In this document: one piece after another, positions 54,887 through 62,365 of the stretch
Layout of the letters: each line of letters begins with the position of its first letter
Position numbering within the stretch: position 1 is the first letter of the stretch
NCBI GenBank assembly: GCA_004321915.1
Contig: SCQE01000021.1
Location: forward strand, 62,001 to 126,000
Direction of reading: 5' to 3'
Source: Nitrospirota bacterium
Lineage (GTDB): Bacteria > Nitrospirota > Thermodesulfovibrionia > Thermodesulfovibrionales > Dissulfurispiraceae
DNA length: 64,000 bases
Position numbers and translations under genes: made by a program
The notes under the pieces: generated by a model
The model's database searches: none
Seen by the model: the letters and a program-made list of their open reading frames with translations, nothing else
Told to the model about the DNA's origin: nothing

Positions 54887-55666
54887 TTAAAAAACATCCG
54901 CCAGAATCCTTAAGGCTGTTGCTGTAATAAGCAGCGCCAATAGCCATCTTAAATGTCTGCTTTCTGTGTTTTTGCTCACAAAACTGCCCAGACTTGCGGC
55001 TGGTATTGCGCCTAAGAGCATCGGTATCGCCTGAATCAACGGCACCTGATCCGTAATCACTTTGCCTGCAAGTCCTGCGGTTGCGGAGAACAGGCCGATC
55101 CCGAGCGTACTGCCCAATGCGACCCGGAGCGGAATTTTCAAAATATAAAGTATTGTTGGAATCAGCAGGAATGCCCCGCCCTGTCCCACCATGCCGGTAA
55201 GGAACCCTATGCATAGCCCGATAATGACCGAAAGCGCTTTGTTGAACGTTACGGAGTCTTCCTTTGAATCGTCCTTTTCAGCGCTTCTCGGCAGGAACAT
55301 CATTATTGCTGCGATTATGGAAAGCATGCAGAAGATTATGAGCAGCGCGCGGTCGGGAAGCGTCTTTGAATAGAGCGCTCCTGCAAATGACGACGCGAAG
55401 AGCGAGAGCCCCAAGCAAACAACGAGGGGCTTGTTTACGAACCGCTGTTTGTGGTGGAAGAAAAGAGCGGTAAGGGAGGCAAAGAACCCCTGAACCATTG
55501 TGAGGCCTGTTATGCTTTTTATATCCAGAGCCGAAAAGCCGAAAAGCGGCGGCAGATATAAAAGGAGCGGGAACATGACAATCCCGCCGCCTATGCCCAA
55601 AAGACCCGATAAAAAACCTACTGAGGCTCCAATCAGAAACAGGAGCAGATCGAGAAAAGATAACAC
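54887..55666 (-). CDS. TSUP (TauE/SafE-like) permease, second copy
   Basis: 259 residues from GTG 55666, directly after the selD stop (TAG-GTG). Eight or so membrane helices with internal repeats: GFLSGLLGIGGGIVMFPLLLY and GFLTGMVGQGGAFLLIPTILY, the TSUP signature. The family moves sulfite, sulfoacetate and other sulfur or organic anions. Coupling to selD suggests a selenium-related anion; this is inference. Confidence 0.88.
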   Translation of the reverse strand: MLSFLDLLLFLIGASVGFLSGLLGIGGGIVMFPLLLYLPPLFGFSALDIKSITGLTMVQGFFASLTALFFHHKQRFVNKPLVVCLGLSLFASSFAGALYSKTLPDRALLIIFCMLSIIAAIMMFLPRSAEKDDSKEDSVTFNKALSVIIGLCIGFLTGMVGQGGAFLLIPTILYILKIPLRVALGSTLGIGLFSATAGLAGKVITDQVPLIQAIPMLLGAIPAASLGSFVSKNTESRHLRWLLALLITATALRILADVF

Positions 55667-56713
55667 CTAGCGCTCAACCGAGATCCTTAATTCTTCAGCT
55701 GTATTTGCCTTTACAACATCTCCTATATGCGCTGCGAGTATTCCTGACGATTGGAGCGCATCGGTCAGCACGGCCCTCTTTTCGGAAGGAACAAAGATGA
55801 GCAGGCCGCCTGAGGTCTGTGCGTCGCTCATCAGCATCTTTACAACGTCCGGAACATCGGCAGACCATGAAACATTATTTTCAAAAGATTTGAAGTTGGC
55901 CCTTGTACCGCCCGGAATTACGCCCATTTCAGCAAGGCTTATCGCTTCTGAGAAGAATGGTATATTTGAGGCATGGAGCCTTGCCCTGCATCTGCTCGCT
56001 GAAAGCACTTCGTTGAGGTGGCCTATCAGGCCGAATCCTGTTATATCGGTGGCTGTGCTTACGCCGATCTTGACCATTATCTCGCTCGCTTTTTTGTTCA
56101 GCATGGCCATGGAGCTTGTAAACTCTTCGATGGTTGCCTGACTGCATTTGCCTGCCTTGACCCCTGTTGATATTATCCCTGTGCCTATTTTCTTTGTGAG
56201 TATTATAGAATCGCCTTCCCTCGCTTTTGTGTTGTCGAATATTTTATCCGGATGGATTATGCCCATGACCGCGAAGCCGTATTTAGGCTCTTTGTCCCTG
56301 ATAGTGTGGCCGCCGATGACCGGAACCCCTGCCTCGGCCATCTTGTCTATGCCGCCCTGCATTATTTTTTTGAGTGACGGAAAAAATTCCGGCTGATTCG
56401 GGAATAGCGCTATGTTCAAAGCCACAGTGGGTACCCCGCCCATTGCATATACATCCGAAAGCGCGTTGGCGGCGGCTATTGCTCCGAACCAGTACGGGTC
56501 ATCAACTATAGGCGTGAAGAAGTCTGTGGTAAGCACCACCGCTATCTGGTCCGTTATTCGATACACCCCTGCGTCGTCGGCGTTTTTTGCGCCTACGAGC
56601 ACATTAGGGTCTTTGATATCGGGCAGCTGCCCCAACACGTGGAGCAGGTCTGAAGGACTGAATTTAGCCGCTCAACCCGAACAGCTTGCGAGTTCCGTAA
56701 GTTTTATGTCCAT
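55667..56713 (-). CDS. selD: Selenophosphate synthase SelD with in-frame UGA (Sec)
   Basis: 348 residues. ATG 56713, RBS AGGAGA. The UGA is codon 14 (56674-56672) in LASCSG-U-AAKFSP, exactly where SelD has its catalytic Cys or Sec; the conserved Lys of AAK follows. Downstream: glycine-rich ATP site, VIGGHTIRDKEPKYGFAVMG, DITGFGLIGHL and TSGGLLIFV. It makes selenophosphate from selenide and ATP for Sec synthesis. A SECIS-like hairpin follows the UGA. Starting at 56638 instead would lose the active site. Confidence 0.96.
56627..56647 (-). promoter_or_regulatory. SECIS-like hairpin in selD
   Basis: On the minus strand CTGCTCC, loop ACGTGTT, GGGGCAG: 7 bp with one wobble. The loop GU begins 33 nt after the UGA, further than in the other genes here but inside the known bacterial range. 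Confidence 0.55.
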
Positions 56714-56788
56714 TGTTCTCCTGAACTGCCTTGTTTTTTTAATTGTAATCTATAGCTCAGGATTCACTCAATAGAAAAACATATTTTT

Positions 56789-57577
56789 TTAACGCCCTGT
56801 TGCGATCTGGTACCATATGCGAAGCCCTGTTAACGCGATAATGACGGCGATGGCAAGCCGCAGATATTTTGTGTTTATCTTTTTGCTCATATTGCCGCCG
56901 ACCTGCGCTCCCGGAACCGTTCCTAATACAAGCGCTATCGCGTAAGGCCATATAATCTGTCCTGTAACCATTTTGCCTATCGTTCCGGTTATGGCGCCCA
57001 CGAGCACTATGCCTAATGTGCTGCCTATTACTATGCGGGTCGGAATGTTAAGCAGGTAAATCATTACCGGTATGTAAATAAAAGCTCCCGGAGCTCCAAC
57101 CATACCGCCAAAGGTGCCTATTCCAAGGCTCAGTAAGGCGGCAAGAGGTTTGTTATAGGTGATTTCATCAGGCGAAAGTTCGCCGCCCTGCTCTCTTTTG
57201 GGGATAAACATTGCAAAAGCGGCAATGACGGCGAGTGTAGCGAAGATTGCAAGGAGAAGTTCGCTTTTGGTATGTTTTGAAAACAGCGAACCCGCGAGAT
57301 TTCCGACAGCGTTGCATGATCCCATTGTGAGCAGGATCGAGGTGCTGACAAATTTATTTTTTTTATGGACGATAAGGCCCGACAAAGAGGCCGAAAGCAC
57401 CTGCACCATGCTGACAGCCGCCACCTGTTTCATGTCGAGCTGCCCGACTCCGAGGAGCGGAGGCACGTAGAGAAGCAACGGTATCATAAAGATAGCTCCC
57501 CCGAGCCCGAGAAGGCCCGAAAGAAAACCGCCGCCAAGTCCGAGCAATAAAAGTGTTAAGAGAATTGGAATCTCCAT
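56789..57577 (-). CDS. TSUP (TauE/SafE-like) permease, first copy
   Basis: 262 residues. ATG immediately follows the stop of the thioredoxin-like gene. TSUP repeats: GGGFLSGLLGLGGAIFMIPLLLY and GTFGGMVGAPGAFIYIPVMIY. Clearly a paralogue of 54887-55666. Two permeases on either side of selD in one operon point to paired transport roles, perhaps different oxyanions or opposite directions. Confidence 0.88.
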   Translation of the reverse strand: MEIPILLTLLLLGLGGGFLSGLLGLGGAIFMIPLLLYVPPLLGVGQLDMKQVAAVSMVQVLSASLSGLIVHKKNKFVSTSILLTMGSCNAVGNLAGSLFSKHTKSELLLAIFATLAVIAAFAMFIPKREQGGELSPDEITYNKPLAALLSLGIGTFGGMVGAPGAFIYIPVMIYLLNIPTRIVIGSTLGIVLVGAITGTIGKMVTGQIIWPYAIALVLGTVPGAQVGGNMSKKINTKYLRLAIAVIIALTGLRIWYQIATGR

Positions 57578-57826
57578 TTAGTTTTCGTTTTTTATTGCGT
57601 CGGCAAGGTCTTTAAATGTAACTGTGCCGTTTATGACCAGCGGTTTTGAGTCGATAAATACGGAAGGACAGACGGGCGGATTTTTTTCTGACGAATATTG
57701 AGGCGATGTCTTGGGAATGACGGCTACTTTTACACCTAATTCTTTTTCCGCCCTACGGGCGGATTCGATGTTTGTTAATCACCGTTTGCCCATAGGCTCG
57801 TTTACGTAAAGCTTAACGGTTTTCAT
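57578..57826 (-). CDS. Small thioredoxin-fold protein with in-frame UGA (Sec)
   Basis: 82 residues if the UGA at codon 16 (57781-57779) is read; RBS GGAGAG 6 bases before ATG 57826. Order fits a thioredoxin fold: strand KLYV, loop NEPMGKR-U, helix LTNIESARRAEKELG, strand VKVAVIPKTS, then PPVCPSVFID with a Cys before a probable cis-Pro. U16 takes the place of the second Cys of a CxxC. Only one Cys is present (C53). The TAA touches the ATG of the TSUP gene. A perfect SECIS-like hairpin follows the UGA. No standard ORF spans it, so annotation pipelines will miss it. Confidence 0.8.
57747..57763 (-). promoter_or_regulatory. SECIS-like hairpin in thioredoxin-like gene
   Basis: Minus strand TCCGCCC, GTA, GGGCGGA: a perfect 7-bp stem with GU in the loop, 22 nt after the UGA. 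Confidence 0.75.
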
Positions 57827-57846
57827 CCGGTACTCTCCTTGATTTT

Positions 57847-58146
57847 TTATTTAACCTCTACCGGGTCTCCTTCAACCGGATATGTCGCGTCTTTCAAGGC
57901 CTTTTTTATTGTTTCGATATCTGTCTTTTCTGTGTCATAAATTACCGTGAGCGAGGTTGTTGATATATCGTCGTCAACGTCCAGAACCCCTGAAACCGAT
58001 TTGGCGGCAACACTTGCCTGCCATGCGTTCGTGGCTCAAAACACTTTGGGAACGATCAGCTGCACCTTTTTTTCTGCCGCAAAAGCGGAGATGCCGATTG
58101 AAGCAATTGCAAGAAAAACAACTGTGGACAATAATATCATTCTCAT
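57847..58146 (-). CDS. Exported MerP/HMA-like protein with in-frame UGA (Sec)
   Basis: 99 residues if the UGA at codon 37 (58038-58036) is read; RBS GGGGGGAG. Signal peptide to about FAA/E (residue 24). The mature part follows the heavy-metal-associated fold of MerP: strand VQLIVPKVF-U, helix ATNAWQASVAAKSV, SGVLDVDDDISTTSLTVIYD, helix DIETIKKALKDATYPVEG. The UGA sits where HMA domains have their metal-binding Cys. The mature protein has no Cys at all, so Sec would be the only soft ligand. A SECIS-like hairpin follows. Confidence 0.8.
58002..58023 (-). promoter_or_regulatory. SECIS-like hairpin in MerP-like gene
   Basis: Minus strand TGGC-A-GGCAA, loop GTG, TTGCC-GCCA: 9 bp with one bulged A; GU is 22 nt after the UGA. 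Confidence 0.72.
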
Positions 58147-58170
58147 ACGCTCCCCCCTGTTTTTGGCCTT

Positions 58171-58533
58171 TTACGCGACCGTTGTCTTTTGTTTCCCGTG
58201 CCGTACGCCCGGATATTTGCCCTTTTTCGTTATTGGACAGCATGCGGGCGCAGGCAGTTTCGAAGTATAGTTTTTATTCAGGACCGATAAGAGTTCCGGT
58301 ATCATAGCGTCTACGAGGAAATAGCATTTAAGCCTGCCGTCAACATAGTAGTCAATAATGCCGTGGCTTCTGAGCAGCGAAAGGTGCTGCGACACATTCG
58401 GCTGGCTTATTTCTAAAAATTCTTCAAGGTCGCTGACGCACTTGACGCCTTTTGTCAGTTCGTCGAGGATCTTTATCCTTATCGGATGCGCGATAATCCT
58501 GAGCGTCTCGATCTTTTTTGCTGTTGAACGCAT
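58171..58533 (-). CDS. ArsR-family repressor
   Basis: 120 residues. Winged helix with recognition region LEISQPNVSQHLSLLRSHGIIDYYVDGR. Cys in GVKCVSDL lies at the classic alpha-3 metal(loid) site, and ACCP near the C-terminus offers two more thiols. First gene of the minus-strand selenoprotein operon; the MerP-like gene starts 24 bases after its stop. It may sense a soft metal, metalloid or selenium species. Confidence 0.9.
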   Translation of the reverse strand: MRSTAKKIETLRIIAHPIRIKILDELTKGVKCVSDLEEFLEISQPNVSQHLSLLRSHGIIDYYVDGRLKCYFLVDAMIPELLSVLNKNYTSKLPAPACCPITKKGKYPGVRHGKQKTTVA

Positions 58534-58663
58534 TAACGCCTTCCCGGAAATGAATTTGATTAATTTAGTTTAGCAAAAACCGTCATAAAAATATAACACC
58601 GCTCCCAATCTTGATTGGATGATACCAGCCGTATCCTGCAGGTTCCGGCAGACGCCGTTTTTG

Positions 58664-59398
58664 CTATGCGCGGACAGTAAGGAAATGGGAAGTTAAAAAG
58701 GCGGTAATCTTTATGGCCGTTGAATAAAAGCCTTTTCTATGGTTTTTGCAGTCTTCCAAGAGGCTGTCTATCCAGTCAAGATGTTTTAGCAGAAATTCTT
58801 GTTGTTCCCTTTTTGAGGCATTGCTGCATAAAAAAGACATATATTCCAATTCGAGGGACAGGTGATCCGGCATAGACGAATATTTGTCGGGTATCACGAT
58901 TTCAGAAGCTCGATACCTATTTATCATGTCCATTGCAGGGTCGCCCATTAGATAGCCTTTCTCTCCGGACATGCTTAATTTGCATCCCGGGTCGTTTGTC
59001 CATTTTTTATAAACGCTCTCCACAGGCACTATATAGGGCGGCATGGGGCCTAAAAAAAGTCTCCTGTATTCGTCTTTTAGAGACGCATATACTAAGGAAT
59101 TTACAAGCAAAGCCCCCTCACCCGCAAGGGGAGAGGGTTGTATTAGTTCCCCTCCCTTGAGGGGAGGGGATGAAGGGGAGGGTGATTTGTGCGGCTTTGT
59201 TAAGTTATATCTTAGTACATCGTTATTCACGGACAGACCCGATAAAACAGATACGTCAATCTCCAGTTCAGAGAAGGCTTTTTTAAAGTAACGGAGGAGC
59301 CTGCCCGAGGCGACGTCATCGGCAAACTCCTCTGTAGGCTCTTTAAAGAACTCGCTTAACTGAGCGTAAATATCGGCCCTCATATTGTTGTTCCCCAT
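58664..59398 (-). CDS. TorD/NarJ-like chaperone for the molybdenum enzyme
   Basis: 244 residues. All-helical TorD-type chaperone: LKDEYRRLFLGPMPPYIVPVESVY, MPDHLSLELEYMSFL and QQEFLLKHLDWIDSLL are characteristic. It binds the Tat-exported catalytic subunit during cofactor loading. Residues about 70-97 (Pro/Ser/Gly-rich, PSPSSPPLKGGE, PSPLAGEGA) are the translation of a palindromic repeat inserted in frame in a loop. Starts 7 bases after the ferredoxin subunit stop. Confidence 0.85.
   Translation of the reverse strand: MGNNNMRADIYAQLSEFFKEPTEEFADDVASGRLLRYFKKAFSELEIDVSVLSGLSVNNDVLRYNLTKPHKSPSPSSPPLKGGELIQPSPLAGEGALLVNSLVYASLKDEYRRLFLGPMPPYIVPVESVYKKWTNDPGCKLSMSGEKGYLMGDPAMDMINRYRASEIVIPDKYSSMPDHLSLELEYMSFLCSNASKREQQEFLLKHLDWIDSLLEDCKNHRKGFYSTAIKITAFLTSHFLTVRA
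59108..59188. repeat. Palindromic repeat inserted inside the TorD-like gene
   Basis: CCCTCACCCGCAAGGGGAGAG and CCCCTCCCTTGAGGGGAGGGG type hairpins, a common bacterial dispersed palindrome. Its length keeps the reading frame, adding about 27 residues. Confidence 0.7.
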
Positions 59399-59405
59399 GC
59401 GGTCT

Positions 59406-59945
59406 TTACGGCTTTAGTCTCTCCAGATAAAAAGTCGAAGGACCTGCCTTCCCGATGTTGACATCTCGCTGCTTTCTTTTTTCGAAAGAGGCCTTCGCGA
59501 GGAGTTCGCCCTTTCTGCCGAAATGGAGGGCATGGCCCGGACATTTGGCAACACACGCAGGCTGCTCTCCACGCGCAAGCCGGTGAGCGCAATAGGTGCA
59601 CTTGTCGGCCACCATCTTTTCGGCGTCAAAACCCATTGCGCCGTAAGGGCAGGCCCACGAGCAGTACCTGCATCCGATGCATTTATTTTTGTCTATAAGG
59701 ACAAGTCCGTCTTCGGGCCTTTTGTATATTGCGCCGGCAGGACAGGAAGCCCGGCACGCCGGATTCTCACAGTGCATACACGGCATTGACATAAAAGAGA
59801 GTCTTTTGTCGTTCCGGGGATTAATCCAAATGACCTTTGTCCTGTATCTTCCTTCCGGGACCCCATTTTCGAGTTTACAGGATGCCTCGCAGGACTTGCA
59901 CCCGATGCATCTTTCCAAATCCACCATTATCGCGTATTGACTCAT
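59406..59945 (-). CDS. Four-cluster [4Fe-4S] electron-transfer subunit
   Basis: 179 residues, PsrB/DmsB/TtrB-like. Four Cys groups: CIGCKSCEASCK, CMHCENPACRASCP, CIGCRYCSWACP and CTYCAHRLARGEQPACVAKCP. No signal peptide, so it would cross with the catalytic subunit if periplasmic. Directly downstream of the molybdopterin subunit; no membrane anchor gene (NrfD/PsrC) is seen in this direction. Confidence 0.93.
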   Translation of the reverse strand: MSQYAIMVDLERCIGCKSCEASCKLENGVPEGRYRTKVIWINPRNDKRLSFMSMPCMHCENPACRASCPAGAIYKRPEDGLVLIDKNKCIGCRYCSWACPYGAMGFDAEKMVADKCTYCAHRLARGEQPACVAKCPGHALHFGRKGELLAKASFEKRKQRDVNIGKAGPSTFYLERLKP

Positions 59946-59955
59946 ATTCGCCTCC

Positions 59956-62352
59956 TCAAGCCTTCGTTATCCTGCATATCAGCGCTTTATAATTTATCTG
60001 GTCGGAAACCGGGCACCGCTTATTCTTATCAACAATGAAATTTAATGATCTCCACTGGGTAAAGGGTTGTTTTTCGGAATAAGTGTTCGGCACAAAAATA
60101 GTGTCTTTTCTGATGCCCTCATAAACCCATGCCTTTGCATATATATACCCTTTTACGCCTTCTATCTTCACCTTGTCTCCGTTTGAAATTCCCAATTCTA
60201 GCGCCTTCTCGGGATGGACCATGCAGTACTGGTCAGGCATCTGTTCATTAAGGTTCCAGACCCAATGGCTGCCGTCGCCGAAATGCGCCGCAGAAGGTCT
60301 GCCGGACGTGAGATACATGTCAAAGCCCGACAGTTCAGGTTTGTCGGGATATTTAATCTTTACGCGGAGCGCCCGCATAGTGCCTACAGCTACGATTCCT
60401 TTCATCTGGGAAGTCACGCCTTCTGATGAGTCATCATCAAGATATTCAAGGTATGGCAGACTGTCTTTCATGCCGATCTCGGGATCGACATAAAATTCAG
60501 GCAGAGGGCTTAATCCCTGAACCTTATATGCTTTTTCCAAATTTTCCGTCCATATCTCGATCTTCCCTGAGGGTCTGGGGAACTGCCCTTTCTTTCCCGG
60601 CACGCCATGCTGTTCCGTATAAAGCGTGCCGATCTCGGGCGCATCAGGCGAAGGCAGAGGCCCCCTTAACGAGCTGTCCTTTTTTGCAAAAAACCTCTCA
60701 GGAGAGAATCCTGTTTTTTTTGCCATCGCCTTTTGTAATTTCACGGGGTCTTTGTATTCGTCCTTGAATATATCGCCCCACCCCATTTTTTTGCCTAGTT
60801 CTATGAATATCCATCTCTCCGGCTTTGCCTGATGCAGCGGCTGGATGATCTGTGGTACAAATACATTTCTCCTCTCATCCGATACCGGAGCAACGCCCCC
60901 TGATTCGGCCCACGGCGATACAGGGAGGACATAATCGAAATATAATGTCTCTATGCTCGGGAACATATTGTAATACACCGAAACATCAAGGTTATCCAGC
61001 GCTGCTATTATCCGCTGTATATCTCCCCACTGAACAAGGGGATTGGCGCATGCCATAAATGCCTTTATGGGATACGGCTTCCCGGTGATCATCGGCTCGA
61101 CCCATGCAATAGGCGACCTCCCGAGCCTTTGTTTCTTGGGCTTCACCTCTTTTTCCGCGGGAACAGAGATGCTCCCCATCGGTGTAGCCCCTGTATTGCC
61201 GCATCCATAGCCCATCGAGGGCTTGCCGAAATGTCCTGTTATGGCCGCCAACATAAAAAAAGCCCTGTGGGTCAGATGACCGTTTGTATGGTGGCTCAAT
61301 CCGGCATTGCCCATAATGATGGCCTTTTCTGTTTTTGCGTATTCTTCTGCAAGTTCCTTGATCGTTTTTGCGGGAATGCCTGTCATCTTTTCCGCCCATT
61401 CAGGCGTATATTTTTTTTCCAGAAGGAAAGCCTTCAGTTTATCGAAGCCCAGCACTTTCCGGCTGATGAAATCGTTATTCTGAAGGTTTTTCTCTATAAT
61501 ATGGTGCATCATTGAAAGGGCCAAGGCCATATCCGTAGATGGTTTGACAGGAAGCCATACATCGGCCCTGCTTGCCGTTTCTGTCATACGAGGGTCGACA
61601 ACAATGATTTTTGCCTTTCTCTTTACCCTTTCGTCATTCACCGCCCCAAACATTACAGGTTTGCACGCAGCCATATTGCTGCCGACAAACATATACCAGT
61701 CAGCGCCGCCGAAGTCATCCCTCGTATATATCCACGGGGGGTTGTTATGCCCCAAAATGGAGTTGGAGGCGGATGTGCCCGCGAGATTGCAGAAAGGGCC
61801 CGTCCCCTCGCGGTGAGGTGTACCGTAGAGCTTCTGAAATGTCCCTGTCAGGCCTGCCCTTGCCTGAGACTCGCTCCTGCCCGCAACCCACCACGCAAAT
61901 GCCTCCGGTCCGTATTTTTCTTTAACCGTTTTCAACTTTTCGGCTATTTCCGTTAATGCCTGCTCCCAGCTTATCTCCTGATACGATTCAGGCTTGCCAC
62001 GGGGACCGACCCTTTTCAAAGGCGCCTTCAGGCGATATTTGTTGTACAGCATGTTCACACTGTTCTGTCCTTTAGGGCAGAGTCTGCCGTTTGTCACCGG
62101 ATCATCAGGGTTTCCGTGAATATTGACGATCCTTCCTCCTTGAACATGGACCTTCATGCTGCACCCGGTCTGGCACCATGGACATCCTGCCGTTATCACC
62201 TTTTCAGGTACAGGCGCTGTTCCTTCATCCGTATAGGGTTTATGCGCTTTCGGGTCACCCGCGCCTTTGGCGGTTGAGGCCGCGCCAATAACGGCTGCAG
62301 CGGCCCCTGCAGCTTTTAGAAACGACCGTCTTGAGAGTTTCATTTCACTCAT
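59956..62352 (-). CDS. Tat-exported molybdopterin oxidoreductase (DMSO reductase family)
   Basis: 798 residues from ATG 62352 (RBS AGGAGGAGG). Twin-Arg signal SRRSFLKAAG; [4Fe-4S] motif CPWCQTGCSMKV with the fourth Cys in GRLCPKGQ; likely Mo-ligand Cys in EGTGPFCNLAGTSA; then molydopterin-binding domains (MFVGSNMAACKPV, VVDPRMTETASRADVWLPV) and C-terminal MPDQYCMVHPEKA. Sequence style fits polysulfide, thiosulfate, tetrathionate, arsenate or selenate reductases; substrate cannot be chosen. Context with an FeS subunit, TorD-like chaperone, FecR and PKD proteins. Confidence 0.93.
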   Translation of the reverse strand: MSEMKLSRRSFLKAAGAAAAVIGAASTAKGAGDPKAHKPYTDEGTAPVPEKVITAGCPWCQTGCSMKVHVQGGRIVNIHGNPDDPVTNGRLCPKGQNSVNMLYNKYRLKAPLKRVGPRGKPESYQEISWEQALTEIAEKLKTVKEKYGPEAFAWWVAGRSESQARAGLTGTFQKLYGTPHREGTGPFCNLAGTSASNSILGHNNPPWIYTRDDFGGADWYMFVGSNMAACKPVMFGAVNDERVKRKAKIIVVDPRMTETASRADVWLPVKPSTDMALALSMMHHIIEKNLQNNDFISRKVLGFDKLKAFLLEKKYTPEWAEKMTGIPAKTIKELAEEYAKTEKAIIMGNAGLSHHTNGHLTHRAFFMLAAITGHFGKPSMGYGCGNTGATPMGSISVPAEKEVKPKKQRLGRSPIAWVEPMITGKPYPIKAFMACANPLVQWGDIQRIIAALDNLDVSVYYNMFPSIETLYFDYVLPVSPWAESGGVAPVSDERRNVFVPQIIQPLHQAKPERWIFIELGKKMGWGDIFKDEYKDPVKLQKAMAKKTGFSPERFFAKKDSSLRGPLPSPDAPEIGTLYTEQHGVPGKKGQFPRPSGKIEIWTENLEKAYKVQGLSPLPEFYVDPEIGMKDSLPYLEYLDDDSSEGVTSQMKGIVAVGTMRALRVKIKYPDKPELSGFDMYLTSGRPSAAHFGDGSHWVWNLNEQMPDQYCMVHPEKALELGISNGDKVKIEGVKGYIYAKAWVYEGIRKDTIFVPNTYSEKQPFTQWRSLNFIVDKNKRCPVSDQINYKALICRITKA

Positions 62353-62365
62353 TGCCTCCTCCTGC

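Noticed and set aside
29624-58038. UGA read as Trp (alternative genetic code) or as simple nonsense mutations
   Set aside because: TGA is used as a normal stop in many intact overlapping genes here (ABC permease, PilP, YedE itself). The internal UGAs fall at family Cys or redox positions and are followed by SECIS-like hairpins, while the downstream frames stay conserved.
59956-62352. Sec-containing formate dehydrogenase
   Set aside because: The Mo-ligand region has an ordinary Cys codon, and the flanking motifs do not match the formate dehydrogenase VUHG/VCHG type.
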